Shown: in pieces, positions 8,673 through 18,034 of the stretch | Numbering within the stretch: position 1 is the first letter of the stretch | Layout: each line of letters starts with the position of its first letter | NCBI RefSeq assembly: GCF_005116655.2 | Contig: NZ_CP050698.1 | Span: forward strand, 2,882,501-2,946,500 | Reading direction: 5' to 3' | Source: Desulfosediminicola flagellatus | GTDB taxonomy: Bacteria; Desulfobacterota; Desulfobulbia; Desulfobulbales; Desulfocapsaceae | DNA: 64,000 nucleotides | Translations under genes and position numbers: made by a program | Notes under the pieces: generated by a model | The model's database searches: none | What the model saw: only the letters and a program-made list of their open reading frames with translations | Told to the model about the DNA's origin: nothing

Positions 8673-9161
8673 ATGAAACGCCTACTCGTAATAGCCTGTG
8701 TCGTATTATTAAGTGCAACAATTAACTCTAATGCAAAGGCAAATCACAATACAACCAACGGAGTAATCATAGGTGCTGGTAGTGGCGCTATTCTCGGCCA
8801 AGCTATAGGCAGAGATACAGAGGCCACTCTTATAGGCACTGCAGTTGGCGGCCTGTTCGGTTATATGATCGGCAATGAAATGGACCACCAAGGCCAGCGC
8901 GTTGTTCACCATCGAACATATCAACCTCCACGAACCTACTCACACACCCAGAAATTTGGCAAACCATTCGCTCCTAATCATATGAAAAAAGTCCGAAATA
9001 CAAACAAAGTATGCAAAAAGACAATAAAAATCAAGGAACGACATGGTCAAACAAAACGGGTCGTAACCAAAACCTGCTGGTCTAACAATCCCTATGAAAG
9101 CAGATATAACAATCATCGCCATGGGAAAAAAAACCGAGTCAAAAATAGTTGGGATTACTAA
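8673..9161 (+). CDS. Glycine-zipper 2TM domain envelope protein
   Basis: 162 residues: a signal peptide (cut near AKA), then a glycine-zipper segment with GAGSGAILGQAIG and GTAVGGLFGYMIGNEMD (about residues 32-70), then a basic tail rich in His, Lys and Tyr with two cysteines (VCKKT and TCWSN). Glycine-zipper 2TM proteins sit in the outer membrane or periplasm. An excellent AGGAGGA ribosome binding site precedes the ATG. The C-terminal tail resembles those of surface-antigen-like zipper proteins, but its role is unknown. Confidence 0.75.
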   Translation: MKRLLVIACVVLLSATINSNAKANHNTTNGVIIGAGSGAILGQAIGRDTEATLIGTAVGGLFGYMIGNEMDHQGQRVVHHRTYQPPRTYSHTQKFGKPFAPNHMKKVRNTNKVCKKTIKIKERHGQTKRVVTKTCWSNNPYESRYNNHRHGKKNRVKNSWDY

Positions 9162-9796
9162 GTCACACCTGATCTTGTAGGCGGATTAATCACACGCAAC
9201 CCTTGCAGCAAAAATCATCATCCTCTTCAGCCATTAGCGCCTGTAGAGGATGAGTTGTACTCATATAGGCCGATTCAACTTAATCCAATTTTTCCGCAAG
9301 GATCAACTGATAAAGCGAAATTTATACGCACCTCATTGTTGAGTCATGGCAGGCAACTTTCGGATCAAGTGTTTTTTGTTCTTAAATGAAGGAATTGCTG
9401 GAAAAGTAGGTGCAGTCATATAGGTATTATCTTATCAAAATCAACATTTACCTGTGAGCATTGATATTTTTTCAATAACGCTGAGTTAAACAGGTAAATG
9501 AAGACTCAGCACAAAGGGTACAATCAGACAACCTCCTTGAAAATCGTATAACTTTCAGTAAAACTCAAGGTAAATTGTTTTTTCAATTGTTGCAGAGCTT
9601 TAACCTTCTCTCCTTACAGACTTTCTCGTAATAACTATGATACAACAATCCTGATGGCTGGATTGTTCCCATTTATATCTACACTTCCAGTAAACCTCAT
9701 TATCATTATAAATTTTATGCATGAAATATATAATGATATGGTAAGTTAATCTAAATAGACAATCTACTTATACTCTTACATATACTAATCCTCATC
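9162..9796. other. Gene-free stretch with one hairpin
   Basis: No convincing reading frame. TCATCCTCT (9218-9226) and AGAGGATGA (9245-9253) form a 9-base stem that could end transcription of the glycine-zipper gene, although no T-run follows. The remaining AT-rich sequence should hold the promoter of the next gene, but no clear boxes stand out. Confidence 0.4.
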
Positions 9797-11245
9797 ATGA
9801 CCATATCTCACACTTCTGACTTTGCAGGTCGCTGCATCAATGACACGCTTGCCGGGTTACGCGAAGGTTTATCACGATTTTCAGGAAGCAGTCGAAGTGC
9901 TGTGATATTCGCTTTAGACCCCAAAACCCCACTTCATATTTGCGATCCCCAAAATCTTTTACGTGGTTATGAACCGATACTTCATGATATTTACATTCAA
10001 AATGACGACTGGAAAAGTGCGTCCTATCGTCGATATGACCGTAAACTTTTCAACCACATAGATCCGGTAGACAACCTCCAGCTAGACGGATTGATTAGCT
10101 ATGGAGGAAGGTCTGGTGCAGTATATTACCAAATGTGGTTTACTGAACATCATCCTGACATGTGCTCAGTGGGCCCTACTGAAAGATGGCTTGAGCATTC
10201 AGTATTGAGATTCTCACATGACATTGCAAATGAAAGTAGTCTTTATACAGGAATATCTGGGAGTTTTCTAAGGGAATATACCAGCCATGCGGTCCACGAC
10301 TATATCGTCGACCGCATCAACCTACACCTTGGACTTGATTCTTATATTAGGATATATCAGGTACTTGAATCAGTGCTCGGCATTTCCAAAACACCGGAAG
10401 AAGGCGCAGTACCTCACGGTGAATTAATTTTCGTCGAACCACGCCTTCTTGATCAGGTAGTTTTTATTGCCCGGTTTCAAGCAGATCAACAACCACACCT
10501 ACACCATCACAAACACATTAGAAAACTCTTACTATCAGTTGAAGACACAAATAATAAGCTCGTCTCTGATGGCTCACGAATCCTTGGAGTATGCGACCAT
10601 AACCTACCAGAATTCTGTCTTGTAGCTGACTTTCAAGGAAAATTAGGCTTTTTGCGTTTGAACAATGATCCTGTGTGCAGTTTTGAGGATGGAAGTTTCA
10701 GCTCATCAACCCATAGGGCGAAACTGTTTGAAGTTGAAGAAATACTCCTGGACTACGAACTGGATACTACAACCAGAAACAGCTTGTTCCAGGTTGTTTC
10801 CGCATTAGTTCACAATGCTGAAACAAACGGATTTGGCTGCACGCTGGTGATAGACCTGGAAAACATGCACATGCCTATTTCCGGTCAAATTCTTGATGGT
10901 CCAATCAATTTGCTTGACGCTAAAAGACTTGCACTCGCTGCTGGTCTCTCTAAAACTGATGGAGCACTGCATATCGGCAAAGATATACATCTCCATGGTT
11001 TCGCATGCCTTTTAGACGGATTACATGTCAATTCGGAAGATAGAGCACGTGGCGCCCGGTACAACTCAGCACTGCGATTTACTGCAATAAGAAGAGATAC
11101 AATCGTAGTTGTTGTCTCATCAGACAGACCTGTTTCTGTTATTCACCGAGGGCTGGAAGTCAGAAAAAGACATGCCTACAATGCATTTGAACGATGCTCA
11201 CTCTTCCCGGACTTGCTTTTAACCTGGCTTCAGTCGGACCTTTAG
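9797..11245 (+). CDS. Protein with a C-terminal diadenylate cyclase (DisA_N/DAC) domain
   Basis: 482 residues. The last 150 residues match the DAC nucleotidyltransferase domain that makes c-di-AMP: SKTDGALHIG (DGA at 388-390) and DRARGARYNSALRF (419-425), followed by VVVVSSDRPVSVIHRG. The first 330 residues have no recognised motif; they may be one of the sensor domains often fused ahead of DAC domains. The usual G-T-R-H-R motif reads G-A-R-Y-N here, so activity or product could differ. No good ribosome binding site precedes the ATG. It stands alone between a gene-free stretch and a converging terminator. Confidence 0.7.
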   Translation: MTISHTSDFAGRCINDTLAGLREGLSRFSGSSRSAVIFALDPKTPLHICDPQNLLRGYEPILHDIYIQNDDWKSASYRRYDRKLFNHIDPVDNLQLDGLISYGGRSGAVYYQMWFTEHHPDMCSVGPTERWLEHSVLRFSHDIANESSLYTGISGSFLREYTSHAVHDYIVDRINLHLGLDSYIRIYQVLESVLGISKTPEEGAVPHGELIFVEPRLLDQVVFIARFQADQQPHLHHHKHIRKLLLSVEDTNNKLVSDGSRILGVCDHNLPEFCLVADFQGKLGFLRLNNDPVCSFEDGSFSSSTHRAKLFEVEEILLDYELDTTTRNSLFQVVSALVHNAETNGFGCTLVIDLENMHMPISGQILDGPINLLDAKRLALAAGLSKTDGALHIGKDIHLHGFACLLDGLHVNSEDRARGARYNSALRFTAIRRDTIVVVVSSDRPVSVIHRGLEVRKRHAYNAFERCSLFPDLLLTWLQSDL

Positions 11246-11291
11246 AGATTCCTATCTAAACTTCCCCCGGCAGAACAAGTAAACATTGCAT

Positions 11292-11329
11292 AAAAAAAAA
11301 GCACAATTGGCTAGCATAGCCAATTGTGC
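11292..11329 (-). terminator. Intrinsic terminator
   Basis: Two perfect 13-base arms (GCACAATTGGCTA, loop GCA, and the complement at 11317-11329) are followed on the minus strand by nine T (A-run at 11292-11300). It ends the 84-residue gene and rpmB unit, and may also stop readthrough from the converging DAC gene. Confidence 0.85.
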
Positions 11330-11360
11330 CCTTCTACAAACTCAACTGATCAGATTAATA

Positions 11361-11615
11361 TCAGATTTCCAATACCCAGTCGGGGATATGATTCAGCACA
11401 TAATTCTGTACAGCTTCTTTCTTGTCAGCTTTGTTCACTTCACCTACGGCAGCGAGGGTCTCTTCAAAGTCAAACCAGCATAGCTCTTTATCTTTTTTGC
11501 TGTAAACTGTGAGAATACGCTTGTTAGGTCGCTCAATATCTTCTTCTTCCTGAATTGCACCAACAAGATTTATAGCCTGCTCGTAAGGAAGAAAGGTAAT
11601 TTTATCGTCACTCAT
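11361..11615 (-). CDS. Small cytoplasmic protein, unknown function
   Basis: 84 residues, acidic, without a signal peptide or membrane segment. Visible sequence: ITFLPYEQAINLVGAIQEEE near the start, then ILTVYSKKDKELCWFDFEE and a helical C-terminus. GAGGG lies about eight bases upstream of the ATG, and a strong terminator follows, so it is very likely a real gene. It lies downstream of rpmB on the same strand, separated by a terminator hairpin. I do not recognise the family. Confidence 0.65.
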   Translation of the reverse strand: MSDDKITFLPYEQAINLVGAIQEEEDIERPNKRILTVYSKKDKELCWFDFEETLAAVGEVNKADKKEAVQNYVLNHIPDWVLEI

Positions 11616-11635
11616 GGATTTCCCTCAAACCTGAA

Positions 11636-11667
11636 AAAGGCGAGTCAGGAATACCCCACTCGCCTTT
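11636..11667 (-). terminator. Terminator behind rpmB
   Basis: Arms AAAGGCGAGT (11636-11645) and ACTCGCCTTT (11658-11667) form a 10-base stem. On the minus strand the stem ends in a run of five T. It lies between rpmB and the following small gene and is probably partly bypassed or paired with a separate promoter. Confidence 0.75.
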
Positions 11668-11692
11668 CTTTACACAAATAATATAAATTTTA

Positions 11693-11887
11693 TTACGCAG
11701 GTTTTACAACAGAACCGGAACGGATACAACGGGTGCAAACTCGTGCACGTTTAACACCACCAGCACCAGTAACCATACGAACACGCTTAAGATTTGGCAA
11801 CCAACGTCGTCGTGTCTTATTGTGAGCGTGAGAAACATTATTTCCTGTAACCGGGCCTTTTCCGCAAATTTCACATACCTTAGCCAT
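11693..11887 (-). CDS. rpmB: 50S ribosomal protein bL28
   Basis: 64 residues starting [12 protein letters not shown], a standard bL28. It keeps the zinc-ribbon cysteines (CEIC near 5-8 and CTRC near 51-54), so it is the zinc-binding (C+) form, and the basic [16 protein letters not shown] segment that contacts 23S rRNA. A good AAGGAG ribosome binding site lies ahead of the ATG. Confidence 0.95.
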   Translation of the reverse strand: MAKVCEICGKGPVTGNNVSHAHNKTRRRWLPNLKRVRMVTGAGGVKRARVCTRCIRSGSVVKPA

Positions 11888-12105
11888 CGTTAACTCTCCT
11901 TATATGCTATTCTTCTTCCAAATCTTAGCCAAGACTGAAAAAGAACGAGAAAATGTGTGTGATAAAAATTCAATCCAGAACTCTCTCTATTACCTTCTTT
12001 CGGTAGCTAAAGCAAGTTTTTTTCCAGGCTCTGACATGATTATATCTTGCGAAGGCTTCAACATGCCACGAGTTTCTGGTTCGTAAACGTTTTGGATCGA
12101 TATTG

Positions 12106-12141
12106 CCACGTAACTCTTCCTCAAAAGGAAGAGTTACGTGG
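12106..12141. repeat. Perfect long hairpin
   Basis: CCACGTAACTCTTCCT (12106-12121), loop CAAA, then the exact complement (12126-12141). No T-run follows on either strand and no gene ends nearby, so a terminator role is not obvious. Confidence 0.6.
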
Positions 12142-12528
12142 TTGGTGCTTAGAAGCTCAACTATTTTTTGCTATAAAATCTTAATTAAAGGTCGATTTTG
12201 TAATTGCTTGAACACTTATTGACTAGAAGCATCTATTTCATTTGTCACAATTTAACTCGTACTATGCTGCATATGCTTTATCCATGAACAGCGTTATAAA
12301 ACACCTCCAATAAATCTACAATTGTTGACTTCACTCCTATGTTCTGGTTTGACGACGATTACAGAAGCGAAACCTTCTTGAATACTTCTGACATCAGATA
12401 CCTCCAGAATCCTGTCACACATACCCCTGCCCACTCAATTCAGTGTTTTGGTCGAAAAGTTATTACTCGCAGGTAAGTGTAGACTCAAAAATCATTTATC
12501 TGAAAGTTCTTTTTATGTGGATACGCCA

Positions 12529-12570
12529 GAATATTGACCAAAACTCCTATTCTCGAACATTCTCCAACTC
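12529..12570 (+). repeat. Degenerate repeat, member 2
   Basis: It contains ACCAAAACTCCTATTCTCGA then ACATTCTCC, matching the repeat at 7270-7312 at 24 of 29 bases. It lies in a gene-free region with no open frame. Confidence 0.4.
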
Positions 12571-12930
12571 TCAATATTATTGTACCAGATCCCGGAAAAA
12601 TATTTTGTCATGTTATAATACACAAAAATTCAGAACAGAACCATACCATGATCACACCACAACGTGCCGTTACCTGAGTTCAAATCTTAATTCATTGACT
12701 TAAGCTAAGAAACTACGAATCAGTGTTTTTTCTAAGGCTTTAGAGGGATAGGATATTACTGGATTATTGACTAATAGATTCTTCCATATATAATAGGAAC
12801 CGCGTTTGAAATATTACATAAAGACAACTCAATCCTTGTACCATTTGACAGGAAATTGTTAAAATCGGCTACGCATTATTATCGCTGCTATACAATAACC
12901 TAACAATAATTCTAAATAAACAGGTTGTAA

Positions 12931-14250
12931 ATGAAGATCCTAAACCAGGTCTGGAACTTTTTTGCCTCGGTAAAGCTTGCTCTTTTCACCATTTGCGCAA
13001 TCGCCATTACCTCAATTATCGGTACAGTTATACCGCAAAACAATTCATTTGCTTTTTATGCAGAGAGGTATGGGGATAATCTTGCCCGTTTTTTCTTCCT
13101 TTTCGATTTTCAGGAAATGTACACCTCATATTGGTTCCTGGCATTGCTCGGTCTACTCAGTGTCAATCTCATCATCTGTAGCCTCGATAGATTTCCAGCT
13201 GTATGGCGTCAGATAGTTGCTGATCAGACACAGGTTTCCGGAAATAAACTTGAGAGTATGCCCTTCAAAAGTTATGTCACCTCCAACCCCTCTCAAACTG
13301 AAGAACTATTCTCTACTATCTTAAAAAAAGAGGGATGGAAAACCCAACTGCGTAAAGAAAAAGATTCGTTTCTAATTGCTGGGCAGAAAGGTGCCTGGAC
13401 GCGCACAGGGGTTTACATTGTCCATGCTTCGATACTCATCATCTTTTTTGGTGCTACAGTTGGCTACTTTCTTGGTTTCAAAGGAAGTGTAATGATCCCT
13501 GAGACCAAACAAACGTCTAAAATATTCTCTCATGATACTCAGCAACCTATTGAACTTGGGTTTGATGTTCGCTGTGATTTTTTTGATATAGAGTTTTACG
13601 ACAACGGCATGCCTAAAGAATATACATCCAGGCTTGTGGTTATCGAAGACGGCAAAGAAGTACTCGAAAAAGAAATTGAGGTTAACAAACCCCTCGTCTA
13701 CAATGGCATCACATTTTACCAGGCAAGTTATGAGGGGTATCGTGATTTTGTTATAAACATCAAAGATCCCACAGATAATAGTGAGCGGACTTTTGTTGTG
13801 CCTTATCAGCAACAAACAATCTGGAAAGAAAAAAATATCCGGTTCGGAGTAATAAAAGCGGAAGTTATTCGTGACAGAGTAGTTAGATCGAAAGTATGGC
13901 TACAGGCTGGAGACAATACTCCTGCAGAGTTCTGGATTGAGTCAACGGCTGAGACAGATGTAAAGCAAGGCGACGGCAATATCTCTATCAGTGTAAAACA
14001 GATGTATGCAACCGGTCTTCAAGTTGCAAAAGATCCAGGTGTATGGTTAGTCTATCTTGGATTCTTCCTCATGATGCTGGGACTTTATCTTGCTTTTTTC
14101 ATGTCACACCAACGCATTTGGGTATATGGTTCGACTACTGCAAAAAACAACGATATTATTTTAGCAGGAACCACCAATAAGAATAAAATCGGGTTTGAGA
14201 AAATGTTTTCGCAATTGACTGCAACTGTTGAAGATGCAGCTAAAAAGTAG
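12931..14250 (+). CDS. resB: ResB-family cytochrome c biogenesis protein
   Basis: 439 residues. ResB (Ccs1) works with CcsB/ResC in system II to carry haem across the membrane and attach it to apocytochromes c. Three membrane helices lie in the first 190 residues (SVKLALFTICAIAITSIIGT, FLALLGLLSVNLIICSLDRFP, GVYIVHASILIIFFGATVGYF), followed by a large periplasmic domain and one helix near 370-395 (VYLGFFLMMLGLYLAFF). A short AGG ribosome binding site precedes the ATG. It is followed 88 bases later by ccsB. Confidence 0.9.
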   Translation: MKILNQVWNFFASVKLALFTICAIAITSIIGTVIPQNNSFAFYAERYGDNLARFFFLFDFQEMYTSYWFLALLGLLSVNLIICSLDRFPAVWRQIVADQTQVSGNKLESMPFKSYVTSNPSQTEELFSTILKKEGWKTQLRKEKDSFLIAGQKGAWTRTGVYIVHASILIIFFGATVGYFLGFKGSVMIPETKQTSKIFSHDTQQPIELGFDVRCDFFDIEFYDNGMPKEYTSRLVVIEDGKEVLEKEIEVNKPLVYNGITFYQASYEGYRDFVINIKDPTDNSERTFVVPYQQQTIWKEKNIRFGVIKAEVIRDRVVRSKVWLQAGDNTPAEFWIESTAETDVKQGDGNISISVKQMYATGLQVAKDPGVWLVYLGFFLMMLGLYLAFFMSHQRIWVYGSTTAKNNDIILAGTTNKNKIGFEKMFSQLTATVEDAAKK

Positions 14251-14338
14251 AAAGATCCAGTATACCTAAACAACTACGAAGACGATTAATACGTTTATAA
14301 ATACGTACCAGACCATTGATTAATACGGAGTCTCTCGA

Positions 14339-15178
14339 ATGGATAGCTCGCAATTACTAGGCATCACGACTTTTACTTACCTCTTCTCTACACTGCTATA
14401 TGTTGCCATCCTGGTCTTTAAAGCTGAAAAGCTCGGTGCCATAGCAACCACCTTCACAGCGATTGCGCTGGTAATCCAGACTGCTGGTCTAGGTTTGCGT
14501 TGGTATGAATCTTACGAATTGGGATTTGGCCATGCCCCTTTAACCAACATGTACGAATCTGTAGTTTTCTTTGCCTGGACAATTATCATCCTGTATCTGA
14601 TAATTGAATGGAAATTCAAAACTAAAATTATCGGAGCCTTTGCAGTACCTTTTGCTTTTCTGGCAATGGCTTACGCCTCATTTTCAACAGAGATCAATAA
14701 ATCTATCAGCCCACTGGTTCCTGCCTTGCAATCCAACTGGCTTATTGCTCATGTTGTGACCTGTTTTGTTGGCTATGCCGCTTTTGCAGTGGCTGCCGGG
14801 CTTGGTTTGATGTATCTGCTTAAAAGTAGTTCTAAAAATCCTGGACCGATCTTATCAACACTTCCTGAGCTTAAAATCATTGATGACATAACCCATAAAA
14901 CTATGGTCTTTGGTTTTATCTGGCTAACAGCAGGAATTATCACTGGAGCTGTATGGGCTGATTCTGCATGGGGAACCTACTGGAGTTGGGATCCTAAAGA
15001 AACATGGTCTCTTATTACATGGTTCGTTTATGCGTTTACTCTTCACGCTCGTTATACTCGTGGATGGAGTGGAAAAACCATCGCATGGTTGGCGCTTATT
15101 GGTTTTATTTCCGTGATTTTCACTTATTACGGCGTGAACTTCTTGTTGTCTGGCTTGCACAGCTATGGTTCCAATTGA
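14339..15178 (+). CDS. ccsB: CcsB/ResC-type cytochrome c biogenesis protein
   Basis: 279 residues and about eight membrane segments. The haem-handling WWD-type motif is clear: WGTYWSWDPKETWSLITW near residues 215-232. Conserved histidines flank it (IAHVVTCF and TLHARYTRGW), which would ligate haem. With ResB it forms the system II cytochrome c synthase. Its partner substrate, a four-haem cytochrome, is encoded next. The ATG at 14339 follows a GGAG site about eight bases upstream. Confidence 0.92.
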   Translation: MDSSQLLGITTFTYLFSTLLYVAILVFKAEKLGAIATTFTAIALVIQTAGLGLRWYESYELGFGHAPLTNMYESVVFFAWTIIILYLIIEWKFKTKIIGAFAVPFAFLAMAYASFSTEINKSISPLVPALQSNWLIAHVVTCFVGYAAFAVAAGLGLMYLLKSSSKNPGPILSTLPELKIIDDITHKTMVFGFIWLTAGIITGAVWADSAWGTYWSWDPKETWSLITWFVYAFTLHARYTRGWSGKTIAWLALIGFISVIFTYYGVNFLLSGLHSYGSN

Positions 15179-15233
15179 CCAAAATACGACATCGTGGTGT
15201 TTTTCAACCTGTATTATTAACCATTTAAGCTGT

Positions 15234-15262
15234 TTGACAAGTGTAAGGAAAGGCTGTATATC
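15234..15262 (+). promoter_or_regulatory. Sigma-70-type promoter for cytochrome c3
   Basis: Perfect TTGACA (15234-15239), a 17-base spacer and TATATC (15257-15262). The cytochrome start codon is about 60 bases beyond the predicted start site, so the cytochrome can be made independently of, and probably at a higher level than, the biogenesis genes. Confidence 0.65.
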
Positions 15263-15328
15263 TAAAAAAAATATAGTAGTCCAAACCCTAAACACACCAG
15301 ATCAACTAACTTAAAAGGGGAAGATATT

Positions 15329-15754
15329 ATGATAAAAAAAGTACTAGTAACGATTGCTGCAGCAACTTTCGTATTTGGTGGTATTGCAAGTCTGAGTGTT
15401 GCTGCTGACATGGGTCCTGCTGAGATGACTCTTGAAACAGCAGGGTCAGCAAAACCAAAACCAGCATTCTTTCCACACAAAGCTCATCAGGACCTATTAA
15501 CATGTGCGGAGTGTCATCATGCAATGACTGATGATGGCAAACAGGTTGCCTATGTAGATGGTCAGGAAATAGGCAAATGTCAGTCCTGCCATAACGAGGA
15601 AAAACTCGCTGGGAAGAAAAGTGGCAAAGAGAAGCTTGATACCTTTAAAGGTGCTGCTCACGCTAACTGCCTTACATGTCACAAAGAAGTCGCCCAAAAA
15701 GATGAGGCAAAAAAAGCTCTCAAAAAGTGTAATACCTGTCACGTTAAAAAATAG
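15329..15754 (+). CDS. Tetrahaem class III cytochrome c (cytochrome c3 type)
   Basis: 141 residues: a signal peptide (cut near SVAA) and a mature periplasmic protein with four CxxCH haem sites (CAECH, CQSCH, CLTCH, CNTCH). The histidines of FPHKAHQDLL just before the first site are typical distal ligands, giving the bis-His coordination of cytochrome c3. These proteins shuttle electrons between periplasmic hydrogenases or formate dehydrogenases and membrane complexes in sulfate reducers. Many lysines surround the haem sites, as is common in the family. A strong terminator follows. Confidence 0.92.
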   Translation: MIKKVLVTIAAATFVFGGIASLSVAADMGPAEMTLETAGSAKPKPAFFPHKAHQDLLTCAECHHAMTDDGKQVAYVDGQEIGKCQSCHNEEKLAGKKSGKEKLDTFKGAAHANCLTCHKEVAQKDEAKKALKKCNTCHVKK

Positions 15755-15784
15755 TTTTTTGTAACCTATTTTTTAAATACAAAA

Positions 15785-15821
15785 AAAAGGGTGTCATCCT
15801 CAACAGGATGACACCCTTTTT
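15785..15821. terminator. Bidirectional intrinsic terminator
   Basis: AAAAGGGTGTCATCCT, loop CAAC, then its exact 16-base complement, ending in a T-run on both strands. It separates cytochrome c3 from the converging glyS. Confidence 0.92.
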
Positions 15822-15894
15822 ATTTTGTATTGATTACGATTACTTTCAGTACTGAAAATACCCGTAATCAAACCGTCTGCGAATATTCAAACAA

Positions 15895-17970
15895 TTAACT
15901 TTCCTGAATCCGCGAAATATCACCAACCTTCAGAATCAACTCACCAATAGCTGTAAGCAGATTCAATCGATTCTTACGTACAACCTCGTCATCGACCATA
16001 ACCATTACATCATCAAAAAATCCGTCTACGGGTTGCTTCATTTTCAGCATTACCTGAAGCGCTCCAGCATAATCTCTTCCTTCAAGGTACTTATCCATTT
16101 CAGTGTGTACCTGAACATACGCAACATAGAGTGATTTCTCAGCGTCTTCAGTAAAATGAGCCTCATCAACCAAGACATCGCTGTTATCTTTAATTATATT
16201 ACGAATGCGCTTATATGAAGATGCAAGCACATTGAAAGCTTCATCCTTACGTATTTCGCGAAGAGCATCGATTCGAGCAAGAACATCATTAACAACATCA
16301 AAAGAAACTGAAGTTGCAGCTTCAACAACACCTGCATCAACACCTTTTGCAACACAATCGTTGACAAACCTTCCCTTAATGAAATTAACAATGATATCTA
16401 CTGTAGCTGAACTGCCATCAACCTTGTCACCGTATAAAGCAAGTGCTTTGTGGATAACTTCTTTAAGAGAAATATCCCACCCGCCTTGAGCAAGGATATT
16501 GAGTACAGCAAGAGACAAGCGCCTAAGTCCAAATGGGTCTGCAGTTCCGGTGACCTTTAATCCTATTCCGAAACAACCAGCAAGTGTATCAAACCTATCA
16601 GCAAGAGCAACAATCGCACCGACTTCAGAAGATGGCAGCTCAGAACCCGCCCGCTTAGGCATGTAATGCTCTTTGATGGCAAGCGCTACATCTTCATGCT
16701 CGTTGTCATTTTTAGCGTAGGCAGCACCCATTACCCCCTGAAGTGAAGGAAACTCACCGACCATGTCTGAAATAAGATCAGCTTTGCAAAGATATGCAGC
16801 CCGATGAGCTTCTTCAATTTTTGAAGGAGCAATTTTCTCAGCGAGGATACGGGCGAGCTTTACAAGCCTGTCGCTCTTATCAATCATAGTACCGAGCTTT
16901 GCCTGAAAAATGATACCATCAAGTCTGGCTCGCTTTTCTTCCAAACTTCCGCCTCGGTCACTATTAAAAAAGAAAAGAGCATCTTCGAGTCGTGCTCTCA
17001 ATACACGCTGATGACCCTTTCTGGTCATATCTGTGTCTTTTACTTTCGTATTGTTTACAGCAACAAATGCAGGGAGCAGATTACCTTCCGGGTTAACAAC
17101 CGGAAAATATTTCTGGTGTTCCCGCATTGATGTAATCAGCACCTCATCGGGAAGCTGAAGGAATTTTTCATCAAAGCTTCCACATACACCATATGGAATT
17201 TCCACAAGATTGGTCACAAGATCGACAAGTGCCTCATCGACTGCTACTTTAGCATCGTCAGGAAGGTCAGAATCAGCGACTGCTTGATTAATTTCTTCAA
17301 CCACCATTGATCTACGGGTTGGGATATCAGCAACAACAAAATTGGATCGCAGAACCTCTTCGTACGCCGAACTATCCTTTATAACGAATTCACTGTTAGC
17401 TAAGAAACGGTGCCCCCGCGTAACATTAGATGAAGAAATACCTTCATGCTCAAGCGTGATTGCCTCAGTACCAAACAGCGCGAGTATCCACTGGATAGGC
17501 CGGGCAAATGCGATATGATTTGCTCCCCAGCGCATGGACTTGGCAAATGATAGCTCAAGCAAAAGCTCTTTGAGTATTGTTGGTAACAACTCAACTGTTT
17601 CTTTTCCTGTAACTTCTCTCACAAGCATCAGATATTCGCCTTTTGCGGTATCAACCTTTTTGAGATCAGTTACATCAGCACCCTTAGATCTGGCAAAACC
17701 AATTGCAGCCTTGGTGAAATTGCCATCCGGGTCCAATCCAGCTTTAACCGATGGTCCGAGAAGTTCTTCGCAGATATCTTCCTGCTTAACCATTAGGTCG
17801 CTTACAATCATTGCAAGGCGTCGAGGCGTGCCTTTAACGACTATAGATCCGTGCTGAATTTTCAGCTCAGCAGCTTTTTTCTCAAAGTTTTCCTGAAGTT
17901 GCTTAAGGGCAGGCTTCACAAAGCTAGCAGGCAACTCCTCTGTTCCAATCTCATAGAGTAGATCACGCAT
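15895..17970 (-). CDS. glyS: Glycyl-tRNA synthetase beta subunit
   Basis: 691 residues, full length for the beta chain of the alpha2-beta2 enzyme. The N-terminus MRDLLYEIGTEELPASFVKPALKQL is diagnostic, as are FLANSEFVIKD-type segments, GVCGSFDEKFLQLP and the VMVMVDDEVVRKNRL C-terminal region; HD-domain and anticodon-binding regions follow in the usual order. The beta chain binds tRNA-Gly. glyQ (alpha chain), often directly upstream, is not here: the upstream gene is a FolE2-like protein. Confidence 0.93.
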   Translation of the reverse strand: MRDLLYEIGTEELPASFVKPALKQLQENFEKKAAELKIQHGSIVVKGTPRRLAMIVSDLMVKQEDICEELLGPSVKAGLDPDGNFTKAAIGFARSKGADVTDLKKVDTAKGEYLMLVREVTGKETVELLPTILKELLLELSFAKSMRWGANHIAFARPIQWILALFGTEAITLEHEGISSSNVTRGHRFLANSEFVIKDSSAYEEVLRSNFVVADIPTRRSMVVEEINQAVADSDLPDDAKVAVDEALVDLVTNLVEIPYGVCGSFDEKFLQLPDEVLITSMREHQKYFPVVNPEGNLLPAFVAVNNTKVKDTDMTRKGHQRVLRARLEDALFFFNSDRGGSLEEKRARLDGIIFQAKLGTMIDKSDRLVKLARILAEKIAPSKIEEAHRAAYLCKADLISDMVGEFPSLQGVMGAAYAKNDNEHEDVALAIKEHYMPKRAGSELPSSEVGAIVALADRFDTLAGCFGIGLKVTGTADPFGLRRLSLAVLNILAQGGWDISLKEVIHKALALYGDKVDGSSATVDIIVNFIKGRFVNDCVAKGVDAGVVEAATSVSFDVVNDVLARIDALREIRKDEAFNVLASSYKRIRNIIKDNSDVLVDEAHFTEDAEKSLYVAYVQVHTEMDKYLEGRDYAGALQVMLKMKQPVDGFFDDVMVMVDDEVVRKNRLNLLTAIGELILKVGDISRIQES

Positions 17971-18034
17971 AATTTATCTATCTGGTAATGTAATTAATAA
18001 GAAATGTTTGTCTGGCCAGCGGGCCGACCTGCCA

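Larger units (their letters stand above)
11888..12930. other. 1-kb gene-free region
   Basis: No supported gene. The open frame at 12443-12703 has low-complexity composition, no ribosome binding site and no similarity I can see. The region holds the rpmB promoter, a 16-base-arm hairpin at 12106-12141, a degenerate repeat near 12530, and close to resB a TTGACA (12845-12850) with a poor -10. It could be decayed sequence or hold an unrecognised small RNA. Confidence 0.45.

Noticed and set aside
12443-12703. 86-codon open frame in the gene-free region
   Set aside because: No ribosome binding site, no signal peptide or motif, and it overlaps the degenerate repeat near 12530.
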